64,000 nt of DNA from Methylocystis sp. (GCA_016178015.1 JACOUB010000062.1:1-64000); one strand, 5' to 3'. Positions 8,229-17,279 are shown, numbered from the stretch's first letter. The notes: generated by a model from the sequence alone, not told the origin. Translations and numbers: made by a program.

Positions 8229-11200
8229 ATGGCAAATGAGCCCACCCAAGAAGTCCGGTTTGCGATTGTCCTTTACGGTGGGGTGTCGCTGGCAATCTAC
8301 ATCAACGGCGTCGTCCAGGAGCTGCTTCGTCTGGTCCGCTCAACGGCCGACCCGAAAGCCGTCAAAGGTAGCGAAGTGGTCTACCAAAAGGTGGGCCGTC
8401 TGCTTGGACCAGGGTTCATCCCCAAGGCGCAGCTTGATGACAACGACCCGATCAACACGAAATTCACGATCGACATCATTTCCGGGACATCGGCCGGAGG
8501 CATCAACGGCATCTATCTGGCCAAGGCGCTTGCCACCGGGAGCAACCTAAGCCAGCTGGAGAAGCTCTGGTTCGACGAAGGCGGCATCGACAAGCTGCTG
8601 AATGACCGCGCTTCTTACGCCGGATTGTCGGTGACGCCACAGTCGGCGCCCCAATCGCTGCTAAACAGCCGACGAATGTATTGCAAGCTGCTTGAGGCCC
8701 TCGACAACATGGTCGGCGACGCCCCTTCATGCGACCGCCATGCCTCGTGTTTCGCCGATGAAGTCGACCTTTACGCCACGACGACCGATATCGAGGGCGT
8801 GCCGGTGCCGATCAGGTTACTGGACAACGTCGTCTACGAACGACGCTACCGAAACGTCTTTCATCTCCGTTTCATCAAAGGCGAGCGCGACGACTTCCAG
8901 TCCGACAACAATCCCTTCCTCGCCTTCGCCGCGCGATGCACGTCGTCCTTTCCGTTCGCGTTCGAGCCGATGCAGCTTTGCGAAATCGACGAAGTGTTGG
9001 CGGCGCACGGCCGCTATTCAAGCAAGCCCTATTGTTTCTCGAAATCGAGCCGATGGCAGAAGTTCTACGTCAATTATCTCCAGGATGTCTTTGGCGGGGC
9101 GACCAAGTTTCCCAGGCGCTCGTTCGGCGATGGCGGCTATTTGAACAATGCGCCGTTCAGCTACGCCGTGGACGAGTTGCTGACCCGACAAGCCGCCCTT
9201 CCGGTAAGCCGCAAGCTGCTCTATGTGGAGCCGAGCCCGAGGCATCCGGAAGAGCATCCTAACCGTACCGGCAAGCCGAACGCCATCGAGAACAGCCTCG
9301 CTGCGTTGGTCACGATCCCCGGCTATCAGACCATCCGCAACGATCTCTCGCGAGCGCTGGAACGTAATCGTGCCGCCAGCCGCATCAACACGACGCTCGG
9401 AGAGATCGGAAGCCGCATCCAGCAGGCGCCGGGCCTCTATGCGCAGGACGCCCCGCTCGAAGAGATCGCGTTCCAGAACGGAACGAGCTTTCGCGCCTAT
9501 TACCAGATGCGGGCGAGCGACGTGACCGACCAGTTTGCGACGATACTGGCGCGCACGCTGTGGATCGACGAGGGTTCGATCCTCTTCGTCGCGCTACGCT
9601 CTTTGATCCGAGCTTGGCGGGAGCGATGCTATGATGTCGATCCGCGCCAAGCGACGCCCGCGCCTGCGGCGGGCGGCAACGCTCTCAATGATTATCTGAC
9701 CAGGTTCGACCTGTCTTACCGGATCCGCCGGCTCAGATTCGTGCTGCGCAAGCTCGACACGCTCCATGGGTTGCAACTTGCTTCCGGTCATCCTGCTTAC
9801 GAGGAAGCGGTTGACACGCGGTTCTTCGGACTGGTTCTTCAGGCGCGCGAAACCGCGCCGCCAAAACTACTGGCAAGTGATCTGGCGGTGGTGCGCCTCC
9901 CTCTCGCGCGCGCATGCGCCAAATTGCACCGCACGCTCCGCCGGTTGCTTGAGCCGCGCGATCCACCGGATATGGACACTCCGAATCCGTCGCCGCCGCC
10001 CGATGACGACCCGCAGCTGATCGTACTAAAGGCGTTGCCGGACAGCGCCCTTGCCTTGCTGCTTCCCATCCTGTGCGATATTGCCGGCATTTCGCAACCC
10101 GAAGATTCGAAGGATCAGCCCCCGCCCGCCAGCGAGCGGCGCGTTCTGACGACCCGGCCTCTCGAGCGGCCCGCCAGTGAATCGCGGCTCACCGACCTCG
10201 CCTGCGATCGCCGCGCGGCGAGCCGCCTCGACAAGGATCCTCAGTTGCATGATTATTTGGGCCGCGTCGCGGACAAGCTCGCAAATTGGCTGGAGCATTT
10301 GTTCAATGAGGCGCACCAAGCTGCAACCAAGACCTTCGACGGGGGCGACGCCGGCCGCATCGCCCGCCGCTACTATCAGTGTTTCGATTTTTTCGATTGC
10401 GTGCAGTTTCCGATGATGTTCGGCACCGATATCGGCGAGCCGGACATCGTCGACATTATCCGCGTCTGCCCGGAGGACGCCCCCGCGCTCGTGGCGGAGA
10501 CCCGGGAGCGGCGGACCAAGCTCAAAGGCCTAGCAGTAGCGCATTTCGGCGCTTTCCTCGATCGGGACTGGCGGATCAGCGATCTCTTGTGGGGCCGGCT
10601 CGATGGCGCCGAGCGGATCATCACCGCGCTCCTCCCGTTGCAGGAGAGCGCCCAATTGCGCAACAGGCTGATCGACGAGGCGCACGAAGCGATCCTCAAA
10701 GAGTTCGAGGCGCGTCCTCGTCTCGGCACAATGGCCCTCGACCCGACGCGCAATCAGGGCGCCCGTCACCCACTGACGTCGGAGACCGTGCAGCAGGCGA
10801 TTGATGCGATCGCTCAACCCGCGACAGCGGCCGACCGTCAGACTCAAACGGCGTTCATGTCGCTTTGGCGAATGCTAACGCCTGCCGAGCCGAACCGAGT
10901 CATGCTGATGCGGACCCTTGCGCGCGGCGCCACGATCGTCGGTCATATGCTTGACGGCATCGCTGGCGGCACGCAGCTTTCCTTACCAGCCAAATGGCTT
11001 GCCAATGCCGGGCGAGCGCTGTGGGCGCTCGTCGAGATCTCGGTTCCGCGCGATTGGCGCACGCTGCTCGGCAAGTACTGGCACTCTCTGCTGCTGCTGA
11101 TTTCGATTATCCTGATCCTGGGGGGCCTGCTCACGGCGCAGCCCGCGGTCTCGGGCTTTGGTTGGGCGGCCCTGGGGTTCGCCGCTTTGCTTCTCATCCT

Positions 11201-11429
11201 GCGCACGATCCTTTGGGATTTCATGCGCGCCGGCAAAATTCGGGCGGCGCTGGGTGGCCTCGCGATCCTAATCGCCGCCGTCGTCGCGTCCGTCGGGGGC
11301 GTGCGGATCTACGGGTGGATCGGCGCCGAATGGGAAAACGCACAAGCCTGGACCTGCGGAGCGCTCCATAATTGTCCGTCGCAGTTCGTCGGACCGGCGC
11401 CTCGTGCTCGCGAAGGCTATAGACAGTGA
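8229..11429 (+). CDS. Large patatin-like phospholipase with C-terminal membrane segments
   Basis: Patatin-related serine acyl-hydrolase of 1066 aa. N-terminal catalytic domain: Gly-rich oxyanion loop YGGVSLAIYINGVVQEL, nucleophile elbow GTSAGG with Ser88, and the catalytic Asp in FGDGGYLNNAPFS at Asp301. The long middle region (about 350-920) is hydrophilic, and three or four hydrophobic helices follow near residues 950-1035 (LLLLISIILILGG, ALGFAALLLILRTILW, GGLAILIAAVVASVGG), anchoring it in the inner membrane. The architecture matches the patatin-related family carrying DUF3376. The chosen ATG has a GGAG site 9 nt upstream; an in-frame start 33 nt earlier is weaker. It is co-directional with the DyP gene but separated by 224 bp. 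Confidence 0.85.
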   Translation: MANEPTQEVRFAIVLYGGVSLAIYINGVVQELLRLVRSTADPKAVKGSEVVYQKVGRLLGPGFIPKAQLDDNDPINTKFTIDIISGTSAGGINGIYLAKALATGSNLSQLEKLWFDEGGIDKLLNDRASYAGLSVTPQSAPQSLLNSRRMYCKLLEALDNMVGDAPSCDRHASCFADEVDLYATTTDIEGVPVPIRLLDNVVYERRYRNVFHLRFIKGERDDFQSDNNPFLAFAARCTSSFPFAFEPMQLCEIDEVLAAHGRYSSKPYCFSKSSRWQKFYVNYLQDVFGGATKFPRRSFGDGGYLNNAPFSYAVDELLTRQAALPVSRKLLYVEPSPRHPEEHPNRTGKPNAIENSLAALVTIPGYQTIRNDLSRALERNRAASRINTTLGEIGSRIQQAPGLYAQDAPLEEIAFQNGTSFRAYYQMRASDVTDQFATILARTLWIDEGSILFVALRSLIRAWRERCYDVDPRQATPAPAAGGNALNDYLTRFDLSYRIRRLRFVLRKLDTLHGLQLASGHPAYEEAVDTRFFGLVLQARETAPPKLLASDLAVVRLPLARACAKLHRTLRRLLEPRDPPDMDTPNPSPPPDDDPQLIVLKALPDSALALLLPILCDIAGISQPEDSKDQPPPASERRVLTTRPLERPASESRLTDLACDRRAASRLDKDPQLHDYLGRVADKLANWLEHLFNEAHQAATKTFDGGDAGRIARRYYQCFDFFDCVQFPMMFGTDIGEPDIVDIIRVCPEDAPALVAETRERRTKLKGLAVAHFGAFLDRDWRISDLLWGRLDGAERIITALLPLQESAQLRNRLIDEAHEAILKEFEARPRLGTMALDPTRNQGARHPLTSETVQQAIDAIAQPATAADRQTQTAFMSLWRMLTPAEPNRVMLMRTLARGATIVGHMLDGIAGGTQLSLPAKWLANAGRALWALVEISVPRDWRTLLGKYWHSLLLLISIILILGGLLTAQPAVSGFGWAALGFAALLLILRTILWDFMRAGKIRAALGGLAILIAAVVASVGGVRIYGWIGAEWENAQAWTCGALHNCPSQFVGPAPRAREGYRQ

Positions 11430-11476
11430 CGCGCTCGGGCGTCGCTTGCGTTCCAGGGGGCCACGGAATCAAACCA

Positions 11477-11643
11477 ATGTCGCTCACCGTCAAAATCGGC
11501 GAAGCCAAAAACCCGCCTGTCGGAACTCCTCGCCAAGCTCGACGCCGGCGAAGAGGTCATGGAGCCACGAAGGCGAAACACTAGAGGAAAATCTTCAAAC
11601 GCTGTGTGAGGCATGCAATCTCGGCAAAAGCAACGCGTTATGA
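11477..11643 (+). pseudogene. Relic: Phd-type antitoxin start fused to HNH endonuclease tail
   Basis: From the ATG at 11477 the sequence encodes MSLTVKIGEAK. After a one-base shift it continues TRLSELLAKLDAGEEV, the N-terminus of a prevent-host-death (Phd/YefM) antitoxin. At about 11566 another frame gives ETLEENLQTLCEACNLGKSN, the C-terminal zinc-knuckle end of an HNH endonuclease. Both are fragments joined by deletion. No intact toxin or nuclease is present. Confidence 0.55.
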
Positions 11644-11707
11644 GCGCCAATCTGAATTGACGCTTGACCTTATAGCCAAATCACCATAAAAAAAGCGAGC
11701 CGACTCG

Positions 11708-12005
11708 ATGATCGACGCCTCTAAAGCGAAGCCGCTGATCTGGGTTGGGTCAAGCCTGAAAGACGTTCGCAAATTCCCTGATGAAGCCACCTCCCACCTG
11801 GGCTACGCGCTGTATGTCGCGCAACAGGGCGGCAGGCATCGCAACGCGAAGGTTCTGAAGGGATTTGGCGGCGGAGCGTGATCGAGATCATCAAGGATCA
11901 CCGCGGCGACACGTTTCGCGCCGGCGGTTCGATTGAAGAGCGCGGTCTATGTACTTCACGCGTTCCAAAAGAAATCGAAGTCTGGAAGCGAAACGCTGAG
12001 CGGCC
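11708..12005 (+). pseudogene. Frameshifted HigB/RelE-type (Gp49-like) toxin
   Basis: The first frame encodes the N-terminal half of a phage Gp49-like HigB toxin: PLIWVGSSLKDVRKFPDEA, LGYALYVAQQGG, AKVLKGFGGGA, then a stop. One base out of frame it continues VIEIIKDHRGDTFRA, and after a second lesion near 11923 (small deletion) AVYVLHAFQKKSKSG resumes. The C-terminal helix is lost where the sequence runs into the antitoxin start. Two frameshifts and a truncation make it non-functional. The following antitoxin gene is intact. Confidence 0.75.
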
Positions 12006-12335
12006 ATGAGCGAAAAAATCAGCCACAAGAAAGGAACCGACAACCTATTCGCCGACATCGGCCTGCCGAACGCCGAAGAACATCTGGTCAAGGCGCAACT
12101 CGTCTATAAGATCGACATGCTTTTGAAAGAACGCCGCCTAAAACAAATCGAAGCGGCCCGCCTCTTCGGCGTCAAGCAGCCGGATGTCTCGAAGATGCTG
12201 CACGGCGACTTCCGGCAGTTTTCGGTCGAGCGGTTGCTGCGCTTCCTCGTCGCGCTCGGGCAGGACGTGGAAATCATTGTGAAGCCGCATCGCGACGCCG
12301 GAGCGGCGCCGACGCTTCGCGTCGCGCGAGCTTGA
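12006..12335 (+). CDS. HigA-type XRE antitoxin (orphaned)
   Basis: A 109-aa helix-turn-helix protein of the XRE-type antitoxin class paired with Gp49-like toxins. The HTH lies in KIDMLLKERRLKQIEAARLF and GVKQPDVSKMLHGDFRQFS, followed by the typical RLLRFLVALGQDVEIIVKP. It directly follows the frameshifted toxin relic, so it is an antitoxin without a working partner. It also ends only 15 bp before shc. It may still bind DNA, for example its old operator, but that is inference. Confidence 0.8.
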   Translation: MSEKISHKKGTDNLFADIGLPNAEEHLVKAQLVYKIDMLLKERRLKQIEAARLFGVKQPDVSKMLHGDFRQFSVERLLRFLVALGQDVEIIVKPHRDAGAAPTLRVARA

Positions 12336-12350
12336 GAGGGACGTTTTGAC

Positions 12351-14324
12351 ATGAATGCAACAGTGCGCGCCGAACAATTTTCTCTCATCGCCCATCGAGA
12401 CCCGCTGCAAAACAGCATCGACCGCGCGACGAGCGCGCTGCTGGCGCTCGGCAAGGCCGACGGCCACTGGTGTTTCGAGCTCGAGGCGGACGCCACCATC
12501 CCGGCCGAATATGTGCTGATGCGCCACTATCGCGACGAACCGGTCGACGGCGCGCTGGAAGCCAAGATCGCCAATTATCTGCGCCGCATCCAGGGGGCGC
12601 ACGGCGGCTGGCAGCTGTTCCACCAGGGCGCCTTCGACATGAGCGCCAGCGTGAAAGCCTATTTCGCGCTCAAGATGATCGGCGACGACGTGAACGCCCC
12701 GCACATGGCGCGCGCCAGGAAAGCAATTCTCGCAAACGGCGGCGCGGCGCGCAGCAACGTTTTTACGCGCGCGCTGCTTGCTCTTTATGGCCAAGTTCCG
12801 TGGCGCGCCGTTCCGGTGATGCCGGTCGAAATCATGCTGGCGCCGAAATGGTTCCCGTTCCATCTCGACAAGGTGTCCTACTGGGCGCGCATCGTCCTGG
12901 TTCCGCTGCTCGTCCTGCAGGCTAAAAAGCCGCGCGCCATAAATCGGCGCGACATTCACATTGCGGAATTGTTCGCGACGCCGCCGCAAGATGTAAAACA
13001 TTGGCCCAAGGGCGCGCATCAGCACTGGGCGTTGATCAGAATCTTTGGCGCGATCGATAGGATGTTGCGCGCCGTGGAGCCTTTTTTTTCCGAGCGCCTA
13101 CGGGCGCGCGCCATCGAACAAGCCGAGGCGTTCGTGACCGAGCGCCTCAATGGCGTCGATGGCCTCGGCGGCATCTTTCCCGCGATCGTCAATAGCCTGC
13201 TGATGTATGAGGTTCTCGGCGTGCCGGCGAACGACGAACGCGTGAAGACGGCGCGCGCAGCGATCGAGCGTCTGCTGGTCGTCAAGGACGACGAGGCCTA
13301 TTGCCAGCCTTGCGTTTCGCCCGTGTGGGATACGGCGCTTGCTTGCCACGCGCTGCTCGAGGTTGGCGGCGGCGAAGCCGAGGAGCGCGCCCGCGCCGCG
13401 CTCGAGTGGCTGGCGCCATTGCAAATCCTCGACGTGAAGGGCGACTGGGCCGCACAACGGCCAAACGTGCGGCCCGGCGGCTGGGCTTTCCAATACGCCA
13501 ACGCCTATTATCCAGATGTCGACGATACGGCGGTGGTGGTGGCGGCGATGGATCGAGCCTGGCGCGGCCGGCCGGGCGCCCCCTATGACGAGCGCATCGC
13601 GCGCGGCCGCGAATGGATCGAGGGCCTCCAAAGCAAGAACGGCGGTTGGGGCGCCTTCGACGCCGACAACGCGTATCATTATCTCAATCACATCCCGTTC
13701 GCCGACCACGGCGCGCTGCTCGATCCGCCGACCGCCGATGTTTCGGCGCGTTGCGTCTCGATGCTGGCGCAGCTCGGCGATACGCTAGAGACCAGCGAGC
13801 GGCTGCAAGCAGGGGTCGATTATCTGCTCGCCGACCAGCAGCCGGACGGCAGCTGGTACGGGCGCTGGGGCATGAACTACGTCTATGGCGCGTGGTCGGC
13901 GCTGTGCGCGCTCAACGCCGCCGGCCTGCCCCGCGATCATGACGCCCTACGCCGCGCCGCCGACTGGCTGATCTTCATCCAGAACGCCGACGGCGGTTGG
14001 GGCGAGGACGGCGACAGCTATAAACTCGCCTACAAGGGTTACGAACATGCGCCGAGCACGGCCTCGCAGACCGCGTGGGCTTTGCTAGGGCTGATGGCGG
14101 CTGGACGGCTCGATCACGCCGCCGTTGGGCGCGGCGTAGCCTATTTGCAGTCGACCCAGGCCGAAGATGGCCTGTGGAAAGAGGACCGTTACACTGCCAC
14201 GGGTTTCCCGCGCGTCTTCTATTTGCGTTACCATGGCTACGCCAAGTTCTTCCCGTTGTGGGCGTTGGCGCGCTACCGCAATCTTCAGCGAGGCGACAGC
14301 AAACTTGTCCAAGTCGGCATCTAG
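12351..14324 (+). CDS. shc: Squalene-hopene cyclase
   Basis: Membrane-associated triterpene cyclase (657 aa) that cyclises squalene to hopene/diplopterol. The catalytic acid motif DVDDTA is at residues 389-394. Multiple QW repeats are visible, among them QGAHGGWQLF, QSKNGGWGAF, QQPDGSWYGRWG, QNADGGWGED and QAEDGLW. GWAFQYAN precedes the DVDD motif as in other cyclases. Length is normal. A GAGAGGGA-type ribosome site precedes the ATG. Downstream hpnG overlaps its 3' end by 20 nt. It is separated from hpnCDE by an accessory island. Confidence 0.96.
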   Translation: MNATVRAEQFSLIAHRDPLQNSIDRATSALLALGKADGHWCFELEADATIPAEYVLMRHYRDEPVDGALEAKIANYLRRIQGAHGGWQLFHQGAFDMSASVKAYFALKMIGDDVNAPHMARARKAILANGGAARSNVFTRALLALYGQVPWRAVPVMPVEIMLAPKWFPFHLDKVSYWARIVLVPLLVLQAKKPRAINRRDIHIAELFATPPQDVKHWPKGAHQHWALIRIFGAIDRMLRAVEPFFSERLRARAIEQAEAFVTERLNGVDGLGGIFPAIVNSLLMYEVLGVPANDERVKTARAAIERLLVVKDDEAYCQPCVSPVWDTALACHALLEVGGGEAEERARAALEWLAPLQILDVKGDWAAQRPNVRPGGWAFQYANAYYPDVDDTAVVVAAMDRAWRGRPGAPYDERIARGREWIEGLQSKNGGWGAFDADNAYHYLNHIPFADHGALLDPPTADVSARCVSMLAQLGDTLETSERLQAGVDYLLADQQPDGSWYGRWGMNYVYGAWSALCALNAAGLPRDHDALRRAADWLIFIQNADGGWGEDGDSYKLAYKGYEHAPSTASQTAWALLGLMAAGRLDHAAVGRGVAYLQSTQAEDGLWKEDRYTATGFPRVFYLRYHGYAKFFPLWALARYRNLQRGDSKLVQVGI

Positions 14325-15045
14325 GCGGCGAGCCAACGGCCCCGATGGCGAGGATGCGCCTTCGCGTTTTCTCGTCATCACGGGTCTGTTGAGCGAGCGC
14401 GCTTGCGCCGAAGGCGAACGGCTGATCCCAGTTTGCAGCGGCGCCGACGTCGAAGGCCTGCGCGCCGCCCTCGAACGCACGCAGGGCTTTGATCTCGCCG
14501 GCGTTGTGAGCTTTGGCATCGCGGGAGGATTGGCGCCCGACTTGCAGCCCGGCGACGTGGTGATCGGCAGCGGGGTGGTCGCCGACGACGGTCGCTACGC
14601 GACCCACGCCGGCCTTTCCGGCCTTCTCGCGGAGGGCCTTGCGGCCGCCGGCGGCAAGATTGTTACGGGCGTCATCGCCGGCGTCGAAGCGCCGGTGCTC
14701 TACCCGGCTGCAAAAGCTGCGCTGCGCGCCCGCACCGGCGCCGCGGCGGTCGATATGGAAACCCATATCGCGGCCGCTTTTGCCGCACGGCGGCGGCTTC
14801 CTCTCGCGGTCGTGCGCGTCGTCAGCGATCCGGCGACACGGGCGCTGCCGCCTTTGGCGTCGACCGCGGTGACGCCCGACGGCAACGTCGACTTCAAGGC
14901 TGTCTTTCGCGAATTGGCGCGCCAGCCGCAGCAGATTGGCGATCTCCTGCGCGCCGGCCTCGACGTGCGCAAAGCGTTTGCAACTTTAAGCCGCTGTGGA
15001 CGTCTGCTCGGGCCGTTGCTGACCATCGGCCTCGCCGATCTGTGA
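14305..15045 (+). CDS. hpnG: Adenosylhopane nucleosidase HpnG
   Basis: Nucleoside-phosphorylase-superfamily enzyme that removes adenine from adenosylhopane to give ribosylhopane in side-chain extension of C35 hopanoids. Visible are SFGIAGGLAPDLQPGDVVIG (early glycine-rich strand) and AAAVDMETHIAAAFA (the Met-Glu ribose-contact segment), with VRVVSDPATRALPP after it. No in-frame ATG exists before the conserved core. The best start is a TTG 20 nt inside the shc 3' end, giving 246 aa; this start is uncertain. Its 3' end overlaps convergent hpnH by 60 bp. Confidence 0.88.
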   Translation: MSKSASRRRANGPDGEDAPSRFLVITGLLSERACAEGERLIPVCSGADVEGLRAALERTQGFDLAGVVSFGIAGGLAPDLQPGDVVIGSGVVADDGRYATHAGLSGLLAEGLAAAGGKIVTGVIAGVEAPVLYPAAKAALRARTGAAAVDMETHIAAAFAARRRLPLAVVRVVSDPATRALPPLASTAVTPDGNVDFKAVFRELARQPQQIGDLLRAGLDVRKAFATLSRCGRLLGPLLTIGLADL

Positions 15046-16137
15046 GAATTTCGCAACGTTGTCGGCGAACACGTATTGCGCGGGACGCTGTTTGTCGAGC
15101 GGGAGGTCGGCCGCCATCGCGCCTTCGGTGGAAACGCCGCGCAGAGCGACCCACGCCGCCTGCCATGGACGCGCCACCGCGTCCTTCACGGCGCTCGCTT
15201 CGAAGCCGGAGTGCACCATGCAGTCGGCGCATTTCTCGTAGGCGCCGACGCCGTACGCGTCCCAGTCGGTCTCTTCCATGAGCTGCTTGAAGGTGGGGAC
15301 GTAAGCCTCGCCCAACAGGTAACAGGGGCGCTGCCAGCCAAACACCGTGCGCGCCGGATTGCCCCACGGCGTGCAACGGTAGCTCTGGTTGCCGGCGAGA
15401 AAGTCCAAAAACAGGCTGGATTGGTTGAAGGCCCAGGCCTTGCCGCCGCGCCCGCGCCGCAAGATGCCGCGAAACAACTCCTTGGTGCGCGTGCGATTGA
15501 GGAAATGCGCTCGGTCGGCCGCGCGCTCATAAGCGTAGCCGGGTGACACCGTCATGCCATCGACGCCGAGCTTGGTCATTGCGTCGAGGAAACGCGCCAC
15601 CCGCTCGGGATCGGCGTCCTGGAAGAAAGTGCTGTTGGTGGTGACCCGGAAGCCCTTGGACTTCGCCAGTTTTACCGCCTCGACGGCGCGCTCGTAGACG
15701 CCCGCTTGGCTCACGGCGTGGTCGTGCATTTCCTTGTCGCCGTCGAGATGGATCGACCAGCTGAAATAGGGATTGGGCTTGTATTGATCAATCTTCTTCG
15801 CAAGCAGCAAGGCGTTGGTGCAGACGATGGCGAATTTACGCCGCGCCATCACGCCTTCGACGATCTGCGCCAGCCCCTTGTGCAGCAACGGCTCGCCGCC
15901 GGCGATGACCACCACCGGCGCGCCGCATTCATCGACCGCGGCGAGGCACTCGTCGACCGATAGACGCTTGTCGAGAATAGGGGCTGGATAATCAATCTTG
16001 CCGCAGCCGGCGCAGGCGAGATTGCAGCGATACAGCGGCTCCAGCATGAGGACGAGCGGATAGCGCTTCTTGCCCGACAGGTGCTGCCGCAGGATGTAGC
16101 CGCCGATCGCCAGAGTATAACGGAGAGGAATAGACAA
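14986..16137 (-). CDS. hpnH: Adenosylhopane-forming radical SAM protein HpnH
   Basis: Radical S-adenosylmethionine enzyme (383 aa) that adds the 5'-deoxyadenosyl group to hopene, the first step to bacteriohopanepolyols. The cluster motif CNLACAGC places the cysteines at 38, 42 and 45. The GGEPLLH glycine motif for SAM binding follows, and the C-terminal DUF3463 region contains YRCTPWGNPARTVFGWQRPC. The C-terminal 20 residues are encoded opposite the hpnG 3' end. HpnG acts on its product, so the convergent pair forms a pathway unit. Confidence 0.94.
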   Translation of the reverse strand: MSIPLRYTLAIGGYILRQHLSGKKRYPLVLMLEPLYRCNLACAGCGKIDYPAPILDKRLSVDECLAAVDECGAPVVVIAGGEPLLHKGLAQIVEGVMARRKFAIVCTNALLLAKKIDQYKPNPYFSWSIHLDGDKEMHDHAVSQAGVYERAVEAVKLAKSKGFRVTTNSTFFQDADPERVARFLDAMTKLGVDGMTVSPGYAYERAADRAHFLNRTRTKELFRGILRRGRGGKAWAFNQSSLFLDFLAGNQSYRCTPWGNPARTVFGWQRPCYLLGEAYVPTFKQLMEETDWDAYGVGAYEKCADCMVHSGFEASAVKDAVARPWQAAWVALRGVSTEGAMAADLPLDKQRPAQYVFADNVAKFSQIGEADGQQRPEQTSTAA

Positions 16138-16224
16138 GAAGGCTCATCCCTTGTTGGGTCGCGGGCCGTCGCGCAATGGGCTCGTGCGCGGCGATCTCCT
16201 CTAATACGACATCCGCGCGATCCG

Positions 16225-16402
16225 CTCGGATTTCTCCCTCTCCCCGCTCGCGGGGAGAGGGTTGGGGTGAGGGGCTGGGGGTGTTATCACGAAAGCTGAT
16301 GAAAGCCACAGGCGCCCGGGAATCCATAGCACTGCTGGCAAAACCCCAAGCCCCTCACCCTCGCTTCGCTCGACCTCTCCCCGCAAGCGGGGAGAGGTAG
16401 CC
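16225..16402. repeat. Pair of inverted dispersed palindromes (CCCCGC/GCGGGG)
   Basis: Two hairpin-forming copies (about 16225-16275 and 16351-16402) of a CTCTCCCCGC-GCGGGGAGAG palindrome lie in opposite orientation in the 317-bp gap between hpnH and the amidase gene. Related copies occur at 27.06, 27.23, 45.42 and 50.65 kb. Each has perfect arms and a short loop and is extended by the conserved GGTTGGGGTGAGGGG tail. Confidence 0.8.
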
Positions 16403-16454
16403 CTCCGGATTTATAACACGAAAGCGGGGGAGCGCGGAAACCCGCCGCGCCTCC

Positions 16455-17279
16455 TCAGGCCGGCAGTTTCACCTTGTGTTTGGCCACCGGGATCATCGAC
16501 CGCACCTTGCGGATGCGCTCGAGGTCGATATGCGTCGACGTCAGCCCCACCCCCTCCGACGCCTTGGCGACGACATGGCCCCATGGATCAGCGATGAGCG
16601 AATTGCCATAAGTGAAACGCGTCTCGTGTCCCGCCTTATGTGCGCCGGTCTGCGCCGGGGCGCACAGATAGGCTTGCAATTCGATGGCGCGCGCGCGGCA
16701 CAGGACTTCCCAATGGTCCTTGCCGGTGACCAGAGTGAACGCGGAGGGCAGCGCCACCAAATCGACGCCCTTGTCGGCAAGAGCCTGGAAGAGATAGGGG
16801 AAACGCAAATCATAGCAGATCGCGCAGCCGATCGTCAGGCCCTCGCAATCATAGGTGACGACCGCCTCGCCCGGCTTGAACGAGGCGCTCTCGTGATATT
16901 TGGCGCCGTCGGGGGCGGTGATGTCGAACATGTGAATCTTGCGGTAGCGCGCGACTTCCGCGCCGGCGCGGTCGAAAGCGACGCTGGTGTTGTGCAAGCG
17001 CTCCTCGCCGGAAATTTTTTCGATGACCGAGCCCGCGTGAATGAACACCTGATGTTTGCGCGCCAACTCCTGGCACAGGGAATAGGCGGGACCGCCGGGA
17101 AACTCCTCGGCGGCGGCGATTTTCTCCTCGCGCGTTCCGCCGATGAAATCGAACACCTCGGGCAGGCAGATCCAGTCCGGGCGCTCCTGACGGACGGCGT
17201 GTTCGATCAGCGCACGGGCGCTGGCGAGATTGGCGGCCTTGTCGCCGAGCGAATTCATTTGGACCAGGGTGACCTTCAT
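16455..17279 (-). CDS. Carbon-nitrogen hydrolase (Nit1/Nit2-like amidase)
   Basis: Nitrilase-superfamily amidase of 274 aa. The catalytic triad is visible: Glu41 in CLPEVFDF, Lys114 in RYRKIHMFD and Cys155 in GCAICYDLRFP. Sequence style (KIHMFDITAPDG, SASFKPGE) matches the Nit branch that hydrolyses omega-amides such as deaminated glutathione; the exact substrate is not shown by sequence. The start is taken at MKVTLVQMNS because the nitrilase fold begins there; a longer reading adds a non-homologous 30 residues. It is monocistronic. Confidence 0.88.
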   Translation of the reverse strand: MKVTLVQMNSLGDKAANLASARALIEHAVRQERPDWICLPEVFDFIGGTREEKIAAAEEFPGGPAYSLCQELARKHQVFIHAGSVIEKISGEERLHNTSVAFDRAGAEVARYRKIHMFDITAPDGAKYHESASFKPGEAVVTYDCEGLTIGCAICYDLRFPYLFQALADKGVDLVALPSAFTLVTGKDHWEVLCRARAIELQAYLCAPAQTGAHKAGHETRFTYGNSLIADPWGHVVAKASEGVGLTSTHIDLERIRKVRSMIPVAKHKVKLPA

